DNA from: JAOUGY01 sp963792365
Lineage (GTDB): Bacteria > Actinomycetota > Acidimicrobiia > Spongiisociales > ZC4RG35
NCBI GenBank assembly: GCA_963792365.1
Contig: CAWBVW010000008.1
Coordinates: 1-64,000, forward strand
DNA length: 64,000 bases
Direction: 5' to 3'
Shown: positions 33,773-41,348 of the stretch, in pieces
Numbering within the stretch: the stretch's first letter is position 1
How the letters are laid out: every line of letters starts with the position of its first letter
Made by a program: the position numbers and the translations under genes
Notes under the pieces: generated by a model
What the model saw: only the letters and a program-made list of their open reading frames with translations
Database searches by the model: none
What the model was told of the DNA's origin: nothing

Positions 33773-35389
33773 ATGGACTGGTTCGAGAACGGCTGGGGCC
33801 TCAGCCTGATCGTCTTCCTCCCGATTGTGGGAGCGGTCGTGGCGATGTTGATCCCGAAGGAACGGGAATCGACCGTCAAACAATGGTCGCTGCTGGTTGC
33901 GGTCGTCACCTTCATCTTGTCGTTGATCGTGGCGTTCAACTTCGACCTCGGGTCGGCCGGTGACTACCAGTTCGACACGAGCCTGCCGTGGATCTCATCC
34001 ATCGGCGCCAACTATCACATCGGTGTGGACGGGATCAGCCTGCCGTTGCTGGTGCTATCGACCTTCGTGATGGTGCTGGCGATCATCTACTCGTGGGACC
34101 ATTGGGAAGAGCCGCACAATCCCAAGGCCTTCCTCATCCTCATGCTGATCCTTGCCACGGGCATGAACGGAACCTTCGTGGCTCTCGACCTGGTGCTGTT
34201 CTTCATCTTCTTCGAAGTGGTGCTGCTCCCGATGTACTTCATGATCGGGATCTGGGGCGACAAGTCGATGCGGTCCTTGCCCGGCTTCGGCGGCGAAATG
34301 CCCACACGGCTCTACGCCTCGATCAAGTTCTTCCTGTTCACGCTGTTCGGTTCCGCCTTCATGTTGCTCGGCTTCCTGGCGCTCTACTTCAAGTCGGGCG
34401 ATTTCGGCACGCGGACGTTCGACATTCCGACGCTCGCCGAATACGGCGCGGCTGGTCAGTTCGCAGGCTGGGGGATAGCAGGGCTCGTGTTCGGTGCGAT
34501 GTTCCTCGGGTTCGCCGTCAAGGTTCCGATGTGGCCCCTGCACACGTGGCTGCCCGATGCGCACACGGCTGCACCCACGGTGGGTTCGGTCTTGCTGGCC
34601 GCCATCCTCCTGAAGCTCGGCGCCTACGGTTTCATTCGCATTGCGATCCCGATCCTCCCCGAGTCCGCCAAGGACTGGGCACCTACGATCGCAGTGCTCA
34701 GCACCATCGGCATCATCTACGGCTCGTTGGCGTGTCTTGCCCAGACCGATGTGAAGCGCCTGATCGCATTCTCGTCGGTCGGTCACATGGGCTTCGTGAT
34801 GCTCGGTATCTCCACCCTGACGGACGTGGGAATCAACGCGGCGATCATCGGTATGGTCGCCCACGGGCTCATCACCGGCCTCCTGTTCTTCCTCGCCGGC
34901 TCGATGTCGCACCGGTACCACACCCGTGAGATGGCGCGCCTCGGTGGCAACTTGAAGCTGATGCCCAGGCTCGGCGCAATCCTCAGCTTCACCGCCATGG
35001 CGTCGCTCGGGCTCCCCGGCCTGGCCGGATTCTGGGGAGAGTTCATGGCCCTCCTCGGAGCTTTCAACCCGCTCGACGGCCTCTCGGTCGATCTGTTCCG
35101 GACGATGATGGTGATCGGCGCGATCGGCACGGTGCTGACCGCCGGCTACATGCTGTTCATGCTCCAGAAGGTCAACCTCGGCGAGCCCAGCGAGGAATGG
35201 GTCGGCCACGAGTTCCATGACGTCGACCGCTTCGAGATGGCAGCCTGGGTCCCGCTGATCGTGCTGATCCTGGTGATCGGGTTCTATCCCAAACTCGTCC
35301 TCGGCTCGACCAACGACGCCGTCATCGACCTCGTCCAGAACGCCTACCAGACCGAATCCACGGCCTCCTTGAACGTGACGGGAAGCTGA
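33773..35389 (+). CDS. nuoM: Complex I subunit M (antiporter-like)
   Basis: 538 residues. Conserved segments are EVVLLPMYFMIGIWG, TWLPDAHTAAPTVGSVLLAA, DVKRLIAFSSVGHMGFV and LPGLAGFWGEFMALLGAF. It is the middle antiporter-like pump. GAAGGAGAGAGG stands before the ATG. It is 28 bp after nuoL, the only nuo gap in the second half with no heptad element. Confidence 0.97.
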   Translation: MDWFENGWGLSLIVFLPIVGAVVAMLIPKERESTVKQWSLLVAVVTFILSLIVAFNFDLGSAGDYQFDTSLPWISSIGANYHIGVDGISLPLLVLSTFVMVLAIIYSWDHWEEPHNPKAFLILMLILATGMNGTFVALDLVLFFIFFEVVLLPMYFMIGIWGDKSMRSLPGFGGEMPTRLYASIKFFLFTLFGSAFMLLGFLALYFKSGDFGTRTFDIPTLAEYGAAGQFAGWGIAGLVFGAMFLGFAVKVPMWPLHTWLPDAHTAAPTVGSVLLAAILLKLGAYGFIRIAIPILPESAKDWAPTIAVLSTIGIIYGSLACLAQTDVKRLIAFSSVGHMGFVMLGISTLTDVGINAAIIGMVAHGLITGLLFFLAGSMSHRYHTREMARLGGNLKLMPRLGAILSFTAMASLGLPGLAGFWGEFMALLGAFNPLDGLSVDLFRTMMVIGAIGTVLTAGYMLFMLQKVNLGEPSEEWVGHEFHDVDRFEMAAWVPLIVLILVIGFYPKLVLGSTNDAVIDLVQNAYQTESTASLNVTGS

Positions 35390-35437
35390 ATCATGACCGG
35401 ACGTGCCGTCAACCGCCCTACCTGCGGTTGTGCCGCA

Positions 35438-35509
35438 GACAGCCGACAGTCGACAGCCTCGAGGTCCGGCTCGCCGCGTCGTCTGCCGTGGGCCGTGTGC
35501 CGTCGGCCC
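35438..35509. repeat. Heptad-period element between nuoM and nuoN, locus 8
   Basis: Left array GACAGCC, GACAGTC, GACAGCC (35438-35458); right array GTCGTCT, GCCGTGG, GCCGTGT, GCCGTCG (35478-35505). The two are degenerate inverted mates with a short GC-rich loop. Confidence 0.75.
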
Positions 35510-35552
35510 GGAGTGCGCGACTCCACGCAACCGGTCGTGAGCAGGTGACGGC

Positions 35553-37058
35553 GTGACTTGGGAAATCGACTACGTGGCATTGCTGCCAGAGATCATCGTG
35601 GTTGTCACGATTCTGGCTGTGCTGACGCTGGACCTGTTCCTGCCGCGACACCTCAAGTACTGGACCGCCACCGTGGCCGTCCTGGGCACGACGCTGGCGG
35701 CGTTGCCTGTCATCTTCATGTTCGCGGGTGATCCCCGAACCCCGATGTTCGATGGATCGTATGTGATCGACGACTTTGCGCTCGTGATGAAAGGTCTCTT
35801 CCTGGTGGCCGGGTACGTCACCCTGCTGATGTCGGTCAACTACATCGAGTCCGACCGCTACTACCAGGGTGAGTACTACCTCCTGCTGTTGTCGAGCATC
35901 CTTGGCTCGCTGGTCATGGCGTCGTCGCGCGACCTCATCATCTTGTTCATCGGCCTCGAACTGACGACGGCGCCGCTCTTCATGCTCGCCGGCTGGCGCA
36001 AGGGAGACGTGAAATCGAACGAAGCGTCACTGAAGTACTTCATCCTCGGGGTTTTGTCGACGGCGATTCTGTTGTGGGGCATGTCCATGCTCTTCGGCGC
36101 CACGGGAGCGGTCCAGTTCGACGAGATCTCGGCCGCCGTCGACGGGATCATGGCGGGAGAGTCCGATCTCCAGCCCCTCCTCGGTCTCGCGGTGATGTTC
36201 GTGATCGTGGGCTTCGGGTTCAAGGTGTCGGCAGTGCCGTTCCACTTTTGGGCTCCGGACACGTACGAGGGGGCGCCAACGCCCATCACGGCGTACCTGT
36301 CGGTGAGCTCCAAGGCGGCCGGGTTCGTGGGCATGTTCGTCGTCGTCTATCTCGCTCTACCGGGGGCGGTCACCTTCTGGGGCCCGGCCTTGTGGGCCTT
36401 GTCGGCGTTGTCGATGACCGTCGCCAATCTGGCTGCACTCCGTCAAACGAACATCGTGAGGCTCCTTGCGTATTCATCGATCGCGCAAGCCGGATTCATG
36501 CTTGTGCCGTTCGCCGGAGCCGCGGTTTCCGGGCGTGAGAATCTCGGCGATGGGCTCGAAGCCACCGTGATCTATCTGATGATCTACGCCCTCATGAACC
36601 TCGGCGCCTTCGCGGTTGTGATCGTCGCCGCCCGGCGTACCGGTACCGGTGAGCTCGCGGGATGGGCAGGGCTGGGTCGGCGTGATCCACGACTGGCCGT
36701 GCTGGGAGCGATCTTCTTCTTCTCGCTGGCCGGTATCCCGCCGCTCGCCGGATGGTTCGCCAAGTTCGTGATGTTCCAGTCGGTCATCAACTCCGGTGGA
36801 CTGGCGGGAGGAGTGCTGGCGGTGCTGGCGGCGCTCAACTCGGTGATCGCCTTCTACTACTACGCCCGGGTGGTGAAGACCATGTGGTTCGATCCTGCCC
36901 CGGCCGGGGCCGAGGACTTCTCCGACGCTCCCGCCGGTTCGCTGGTCTGGGTGCTCACGGTGGCGGCTGTCGTCACCGTTCTCCTCGGGATCCTGCCCGA
37001 TATCTCAGGCTTCTTCGGACAGGCCACCCAGGTTCTGGTGACGGCGGCCGGCGGCTGA
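35553..37058 (+). CDS. nuoN: Complex I subunit N (antiporter-like)
   Basis: 501 residues from a GTG at 35553. Key segments are GLELTTAPLFMLAGWRK, FHFWAPDTYEGAPTPITAYL, TNIVRLLAYSSIAQAGFM and FSLAGIPPLAGWFAKFVMF. It is the antiporter-like subunit next to NuoK. It is the last gene of the operon; a hairpin follows. Confidence 0.96.
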   Translation: MTWEIDYVALLPEIIVVVTILAVLTLDLFLPRHLKYWTATVAVLGTTLAALPVIFMFAGDPRTPMFDGSYVIDDFALVMKGLFLVAGYVTLLMSVNYIESDRYYQGEYYLLLLSSILGSLVMASSRDLIILFIGLELTTAPLFMLAGWRKGDVKSNEASLKYFILGVLSTAILLWGMSMLFGATGAVQFDEISAAVDGIMAGESDLQPLLGLAVMFVIVGFGFKVSAVPFHFWAPDTYEGAPTPITAYLSVSSKAAGFVGMFVVVYLALPGAVTFWGPALWALSALSMTVANLAALRQTNIVRLLAYSSIAQAGFMLVPFAGAAVSGRENLGDGLEATVIYLMIYALMNLGAFAVVIVAARRTGTGELAGWAGLGRRDPRLAVLGAIFFFSLAGIPPLAGWFAKFVMFQSVINSGGLAGGVLAVLAALNSVIAFYYYARVVKTMWFDPAPAGAEDFSDAPAGSLVWVLTVAAVVTVLLGILPDISGFFGQATQVLVTAAGG

Positions 37059-37064
37059 TGCCGT

Positions 37065-37082
37065 GGCGGCGAGCGAGCCGCC
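37065..37082. terminator. Hairpin after nuoN
   Basis: GGCGGC and GCCGCC arms with a GAGCGA loop, 7 bases after the nuoN stop and before the convergent acetyltransferase. There is no T tract, so it is a modest candidate. Confidence 0.4.
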
Positions 37083-37123
37083 GGCGTTCCTCCGATCGTT
37101 TCACCGTCGAGCCGACGGGAGGC

Positions 37124-37708
37124 TCATCTCACCTCGTCGAACGCATTCTTTCCCGCGGCACGCCACTCGTGTTCGAGCAGTGAATAGAGTGTGTGATCGA
37201 CCCACTTGCCCTGGATCAGCAGCTCCTCCCGAAGCACGCCCTCACGAGTGAAGCCGAGCTTCTCTGCAACTCGCTCGGAGCCACGGTTGCCCAGGGCGAT
37301 CCGCAAGTTCACCTTGTGGAATCCGAGGCGGTCGAAACCCACTTTCAGCATGGCTGCCGTCACTTCGGTGGCGACCCCTTGCCCGGTGCGATCGGAACGA
37401 ACCCAATATCCGATCTCACCTGTCCGGCCCATCCTCGAGACCTGCCAGATGGACACGTTCCCGAGATGTCCACTGGGCTTTTCGGCCGACCTGATGGCGA
37501 AGTCGAACGCCCTTCCCTCTCGCCACGACTGGGTCGAATCGCGGACGTATCCCAGTGCTTCGTCCCGGTCGTAGCCCGAGTGCGCCCAGGGGAGCCAGCG
37601 CTGGAGCTCGGGAAGGGATCCTCTCACGGCAGCGGTGAGCGCGTCGGCGTCGCGTCGACCGAACCGACGGAGTTCGAACCGCTCGGTGGATATCCGCTCC
37701 GGAACCAT
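37124..37708 (-). CDS. GNAT acetyltransferase of the RimJ/RimL type
   Basis: 194 residues. The N-terminal STERFELRRFGRRDADAL and the acetyl-CoA loop GYWVRSDRTGQGVATEVTAA (Q/RxxGxG/A) are typical. The tail LGFHKVNLRIALGNRGSERVAEKLGFTREGVLRE is a standard RimJ/RimL C-terminus. The acceptor could be a protein N-terminus or a small amine. The ATG shares the sequence CCATGG with the Nudix gene on the other strand. Confidence 0.9.
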   Translation of the reverse strand: MVPERISTERFELRRFGRRDADALTAAVRGSLPELQRWLPWAHSGYDRDEALGYVRDSTQSWREGRAFDFAIRSAEKPSGHLGNVSIWQVSRMGRTGEIGYWVRSDRTGQGVATEVTAAMLKVGFDRLGFHKVNLRIALGNRGSERVAEKLGFTREGVLREELLIQGKWVDHTLYSLLEHEWRAAGKNAFDEVR

Positions 37709-38288
37709 GGAGGCGACAGGTTATCCGGAAGTTGTGGCAGGCGTACCATGGCGCGGGATGTGGGACCTTCTTCGTGTCAGTAGGGGCGATCCTCCGCCGA
37801 GCCCGGAGCCTCGCGCCGCGGTCCTCGCGCCTCTGTACGAAGATGCGCATGGAGACATTCATCTCATCCTGACGAAACGTCCGATGACGATGCCCACCCA
37901 TGCCGGGCATCTGTCGTTCCCAGGTGGTCGTCCCGATCCGGGCGACACCGGCCCGGTCGACACCGCACTGCGGGAGACGCATGAGGAGATCGGCGTCGAG
38001 CCATCGTCGGTGGAGGTGCTCGGGTTTCTCCCCCAGGTCGACACCGTCCAGTTCTCGCTGATGGTCGTGCCGGTCGTGGGCAAGCTCCCGCCCGAACCCC
38101 ATTTGATCCCCTCCGAGCGCGAGGTCGACAAGATCCTGCTGCCACGCATCTCGGATCTCATGGACGAATCCGGTTGGCGATCCGAGGACTGGCACGGCAG
38201 GTCGGTCTGGTTCTTCGACATCGACGGTGAGGTGCTGTGGGGTGCGACCGCATGGATGACACGGCGCCTTCTGGGGATGCCGGTGTGA
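37707..38288 (+). CDS. Nudix hydrolase (CoA pyrophosphatase-like)
   Basis: Start ATG 37707 shares CCATGG with the divergent GNAT gene; ATG 37758 is the main alternative (177 residues). The Nudix box is GGRPDPGDTGPVDTALRETHEEIGV, here interrupted as GGRPDPGD and then ALRETHEEIGV, with the REx2EE core intact and Asp near the first Glu position. The preceding HLSFPGG and the proline-rich flank match the NudL/CoA pyrophosphatase subfamily. It may hydrolyse CoA or its oxidised forms. The next gene starts 2 bases after its stop. Confidence 0.8.
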   Translation: MEATGYPEVVAGVPWRGMWDLLRVSRGDPPPSPEPRAAVLAPLYEDAHGDIHLILTKRPMTMPTHAGHLSFPGGRPDPGDTGPVDTALRETHEEIGVEPSSVEVLGFLPQVDTVQFSLMVVPVVGKLPPEPHLIPSEREVDKILLPRISDLMDESGWRSEDWHGRSVWFFDIDGEVLWGATAWMTRRLLGMPV

Positions 38289-38289
38289 G

Positions 38290-38748
38290 ATGCGTCTGAT
38301 CGCACGGCCCACCAGCCTGTTCAAGTTCCGGTTCGAGCTGATGAGAGACGGCGAGGTGATCGGTGATCTCGAACACCGCCTCTGGGGGCGCCCAGGCCTC
38401 CTTCGCGTGGCACAGAACTCCTACACGGTGGAGCACGCCGGCTCTCGGGCATGGCGGCTCGACGGTGGCCCGATGACAGTGAGCGCAGAGCCGACAGGGC
38501 CGTTGCGCTACTCGTATCGCCTCGACTGGTCGGGTGGGTCGCTCATGGCGGGACGGAGGGGGCTGGGGTACGGCATGCGGTTCTTCCAGGGGTCTGAGGA
38601 GATCGGTCGGATGGGACTTCGCAACCTGTTCACCCGCACGCTGGTGGCCGACGTTCCCGACACCATCCCCATAGAGGTCGTGGCGCTGGCGATGTACCTC
38701 GCCATCCGCATGCGACGGCGGGCAATCGCCGGTTCAGGTGGTGCCTGA
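38290..38748 (+). CDS. Beta-rich protein of unknown function
   Basis: 152 residues, starting 2 bases after the Nudix stop (TGAGATG), so the two are likely co-transcribed. The sequence alternates short hydrophobic strands and turns (KFRFELMRDGEVIGDLEHRLW, SYRLDWSGGSLMAGRRGL, FFQGSEEIGRMGL) and ends in one hydrophobic helix. It vaguely recalls phospholipid-scramblase/LURP-type beta-barrel proteins, but I do not recognise the family. Confidence 0.5.
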   Translation: MRLIARPTSLFKFRFELMRDGEVIGDLEHRLWGRPGLLRVAQNSYTVEHAGSRAWRLDGGPMTVSAEPTGPLRYSYRLDWSGGSLMAGRRGLGYGMRFFQGSEEIGRMGLRNLFTRTLVADVPDTIPIEVVALAMYLAIRMRRRAIAGSGGA

Positions 38749-38845
38749 TCGTTTCGGACGTCGCACAGACGGGGGGCGTTCGTACCTGGTCGCCTGCGTG
38801 GCATGCGCGTAGGTTGGGGGCACAGCCGCAGACAGGAGGTCTGAG

Positions 38846-39220
38846 ATGACAGTCCAGGAATCGTGGAAGAGCATTCCGAACACCATGAAGGAGATGATGG
38901 GAAGCCTGCAGGATGTGCTCACCGTCGAGCGTGTGGTGGGCGAGCCGATCGAACGCGACGGTGTCACGCTCATCCCGGTGGTCGCCGTACGTGGAGGTGT
39001 CGGCGGCGGAGGTGGCGAGGGACAGGGTGCCTCCGATGAGGAGGGCGCTGGTGGCGGGGCCGGTTTCGGAGTGAGCGCCCGGCCGGTTGGCGCCTACGTG
39101 ATGCACAACGGAGAGGTCGACTGGAAGCCCGCCGTGGATCCCGCCCGGATGGCGCTGGTGGTGATGGTTGTGACGCTTCTCGTCACCCGGACTGTGAAGG
39201 CGCTGTTCGCCGCCAAGTAG
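38846..39220 (+). CDS. GerW/YtfJ-family protein
   Basis: 124 residues; a strong AGGAGG lies 6 bases before the ATG. The pattern is the family one: MKEMMGSLQDVLTVERVVGEPIE, VTLIPVVAVRGG, a long Gly-rich stretch, GFGVSARPVGAYVMHNGEVDW and a final hydrophobic helix. In spore formers GerW supports germination; homologues in non-sporulating Actinomycetota have unknown roles. Confidence 0.85.
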   Translation: MTVQESWKSIPNTMKEMMGSLQDVLTVERVVGEPIERDGVTLIPVVAVRGGVGGGGGEGQGASDEEGAGGGAGFGVSARPVGAYVMHNGEVDWKPAVDPARMALVVMVVTLLVTRTVKALFAAK

Positions 39221-39273
39221 CAGCGGTCAGTTCGATGTGCCCGCCGACGGCAAGTGCCCGGTGGCGTGTGGAC

Positions 39274-39325
39274 CTGAGATTTGAGTCTCAGAATCCCCCC
39301 TCGCCGAAGGCGATTCAGGGGGGAT
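39274..39325. terminator. Two hairpins between gerW-like and cimA-like genes
   Basis: CTGAGA/TCTCAG (39274-39291) is followed by a longer stem ATCCCCCC/GGGGGGAT with an inner CGCC/GGCG stem (39293-39325). The second one ends 1 base before the stop of the convergent citramalate synthase gene, so it can serve both genes. Confidence 0.65.
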
Positions 39326-39326
39326 A

Positions 39327-40901
39327 TCACGCTCGAGGGGATGGCCGCAGTAGACCCACCACGATGCCGTCGGTCAGTGCTTCCCACGAGGCCTCGATGA
39401 TGTTCTCGTGCACCCCGATGGTGCCCCACGATCCCTCCTGGTCGGATGTCTCGATCAGCACGCGGACCCGGGCAGCGGTCCCGTCGGAAGAGTCGAGGAC
39501 TCGCACCCTGAAGTCGGTCAGGCGAAGGTCTGCGACACGGGGGTACATCTCGACGAGAGCAGCGCGGAGCGCCTGGTCGAGGGCGTGGACCGGGCCGTCT
39601 CCCTCACCGGTGGTGACCATGCGCCGATCTCCGACGTAGACCTTCACGGTCGCCTCGGCGACCACCTCTTCCTCCGCACGTCGTTCGATGAACGTGCGAT
39701 ACGATTCCAGTTGGAAGAAGCTCTGCTCCCAGCCCGTGGCCCGCCGGACGAGCAGTTCGAACGAGCCGTCGGCCGCCTCGAAGTGATATCCGTCGTGCTC
39801 CAACTCCTTCACCTGGTCGAGCACGGCGCGGGCGAGGTCGTCGCCCATGTCGAGCCCCAGCTCGGCTGCCTTGTTGTGGATCGAGGCCCGGCCTGCCTGC
39901 TCCGAGACGAGCATTCGCGTGCGGTTCCCGACGAGGTCAGGGTTGGCGTGCTCGTATGCATCGGGACGGCGGGCCAGCGCCGAGGTGTGCAACCCGGCCT
40001 TGTGCGTGAACGCCGAGGCGCCGACGTATGGCCGGTGCGGATCGAGCGTGATGTTCACGACTTCGGCGATGTGATGCGAGATCGGGGACAGCATCGAGAG
40101 CTGCTCGTCATTCACGACGGGGATTCCCATCTTCATGGTGAGATCGGGGATGATCGCGCACAGATCGGCGTTGCCCGTGCGTTCGCCGTATCCGTTCACG
40201 CAGCCCTGGATCTGCCGCGCGCCCACCTGGATCGATGCGAGCGACGATGCCACGGCGGTGCCTGCATCGTTGTGGAAGTGGACGCCGACCTCCGCCCTGG
40301 GAATGGCGGTGCGGACGTCCTCGATGATCGCTGTCACCATGTGGGGGAGCGTCCCCCCGTTGGTGTCGCACAACACCAGACGCTCCGCGCCGGCCTCGAA
40401 GGCCACCCGGAGCGCCGCGAGCGCGAAGTCGGGATCGGACGCGAAGCCGTCGAAGAAGTGTTCGGCGTCGAAGAACACCTTTCGGTCGTGTTTCTTCAGG
40501 TACTCGACGGACTCGCCGATCATGGCCAGCCCTTCGTCGAGGTCGGTGCGGAGCGCTTCACGAACGTGGTAGTCCCACGCCTTTCCGACGATGCAGATGA
40601 TCTCCGTCTCCGCGGCGAGGAGGGCATCGAGCTGCGGATCCTCGGCGACGGTCACTCGTGGACGGCGCGTCGATCCGAATGCAGTGAGGGTCGCGTGCTT
40701 GAAGTCGATCTCCGTGCGTGCCCGCTTGAAGAACTCGTCGTCCTTGGGGAGCGCCCCCGGCCAGCCACCCTCGATGTATCCGACGCCCAAGTCGTCGAGC
40801 AAGCGAGCGATTCGGAGTTTGTCGCTCACCGTGAGCGAGATGCCCTCCTGTTGGGAGCCGTCTCGTAGCGTCGTGTCGTAGATCTCGAGGTTGTTGGTCA
40901 T
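39327..40901 (-). CDS. cimA: (R)-citramalate synthase (2-isopropylmalate-synthase family)
   Basis: ATG 40901 with AGGAGA just before it gives 524 residues. The N-terminal TIM barrel starts LEIYDTTLRDGSQQEGISL, with metal and acceptor motifs HFFDGFASD, CDTNGGTLPH and GVHFHNDAGTAVASSL, and the GCVNGYGERTGNADL box. A C-terminal LeuA-type regulatory domain follows (VRVLIETSDQEGSWGTIGV). Length and the DTTLRDG opening fit CimA-type enzymes, which condense pyruvate and acetyl-CoA into citramalate, the threonine-independent route to isoleucine. The Ile-rich leader upstream supports this. Homocitrate-type activity cannot be excluded. Confidence 0.88.
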   Translation of the reverse strand: MTNNLEIYDTTLRDGSQQEGISLTVSDKLRIARLLDDLGVGYIEGGWPGALPKDDEFFKRARTEIDFKHATLTAFGSTRRPRVTVAEDPQLDALLAAETEIICIVGKAWDYHVREALRTDLDEGLAMIGESVEYLKKHDRKVFFDAEHFFDGFASDPDFALAALRVAFEAGAERLVLCDTNGGTLPHMVTAIIEDVRTAIPRAEVGVHFHNDAGTAVASSLASIQVGARQIQGCVNGYGERTGNADLCAIIPDLTMKMGIPVVNDEQLSMLSPISHHIAEVVNITLDPHRPYVGASAFTHKAGLHTSALARRPDAYEHANPDLVGNRTRMLVSEQAGRASIHNKAAELGLDMGDDLARAVLDQVKELEHDGYHFEAADGSFELLVRRATGWEQSFFQLESYRTFIERRAEEEVVAEATVKVYVGDRRMVTTGEGDGPVHALDQALRAALVEMYPRVADLRLTDFRVRVLDSSDGTAARVRVLIETSDQEGSWGTIGVHENIIEASWEALTDGIVVGLLRPSPRA

Positions 40902-40924
40902 CGGGGTTCTCCTGTCCCGGCATG

Positions 40925-40952
40925 AAAAAACCCCCTGCGATCGAGCAGAGGG
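40925..40952 (-). terminator. Attenuator terminator in the cimA leader
   Basis: On the minus strand CCCTCTGC and GCAGGGGG pair (one G-T) around a TCGATC loop and are followed by six T. It lies 24-51 bases before the cimA ATG, so it must be bypassed for expression. A second hairpin (CACGCC/GGCGTG, 40962-40980) sits between the leader stop and this terminator. Confidence 0.8.
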
Positions 40953-40983
40953 CTCTGGGCACACGCCGTGATGTGGCGTGCGC

Positions 40984-41019
40984 CTACTCGATAATGATTG
41001 CTGCGTAGAAGCTGGTCAT
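40984..41019 (-). CDS. Ile-codon leader peptide of cimA
   Basis: An 11-codon frame reads M T S F Y A A I I I E and stops at TAG. Three consecutive Ile codons (ATC ATT ATC) stand just before the hairpins. GGAGG lies 5-9 bases before the ATG. This is the layout of ribosome-mediated transcription attenuation: a shortage of charged Ile-tRNA stalls the ribosome and should favour read-through into cimA. Confidence 0.8.
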   Translation of the reverse strand: MTSFYAAIIIE

Positions 41020-41028
41020 CGGCCTCCA

Positions 41029-41057
41029 AGTATGCCGGGAGCGCCAAGCCGCGTCAA
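41029..41057 (-). promoter_or_regulatory. Promoter of the cimA leader
   Basis: On the minus strand TTGACG (41052-41057) and CATACT (41029-41034) are 17 bases apart. The -10 box ends 9 bases before the leader ATG, so the transcript would begin almost at the leader peptide. Confidence 0.65.
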
Positions 41058-41100
41058 TCGCCGGTCTGGACCCCCTCAATGGTGCAGTAGCCTCAGGGCC

Positions 41101-41223
41101 ATGAGCGATCGCGATCTCGAACCGGCCGAAGACGACGAAGACCGAGATCGGGGCCTACCGCTGTTCTGGGGATTGCTCCTGGTGGCCGCAGTCACCGTGA
41201 TCGCCGTGCTCCTGTTCCGCTAG
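41101..41223 (+). CDS. Small single-helix membrane protein
   Basis: 40 residues: a charged N-terminus rich in Asp/Glu/Arg and one C-terminal helix (FWGLLLVAAVTVIAVLLF). No ribosome site is obvious. It is divergent from the cimA leader and convergent with the SLC12-type gene. The clean charged-tail plus helix structure suggests a real gene, but the length is short. Confidence 0.45.
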   Translation: MSDRDLEPAEDDEDRDRGLPLFWGLLLVAAVTVIAVLLFR

Positions 41224-41348
41224 GTCGGCTGTGGACCTGCCGATGGCCTGACCGACACCACAGCGACCTCCACGACGGACGAGCAGGTCGGCCTTGATTC
41301 TGACGACCTCGAAGGCGGCGGTCAGTCGCTCGGGGGGGTCGCAGTCCG

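Noticed and set aside
32710..33939. 409-residue minus-strand frame opposite nuoL
   Set aside because: Antisense shadow of an operon gene, without family motifs.
39408..40868. 486-residue plus-strand frame opposite cimA
   Set aside because: Antisense shadow of a highly conserved gene in GC-rich DNA; no ribosome site and no recognisable domain.
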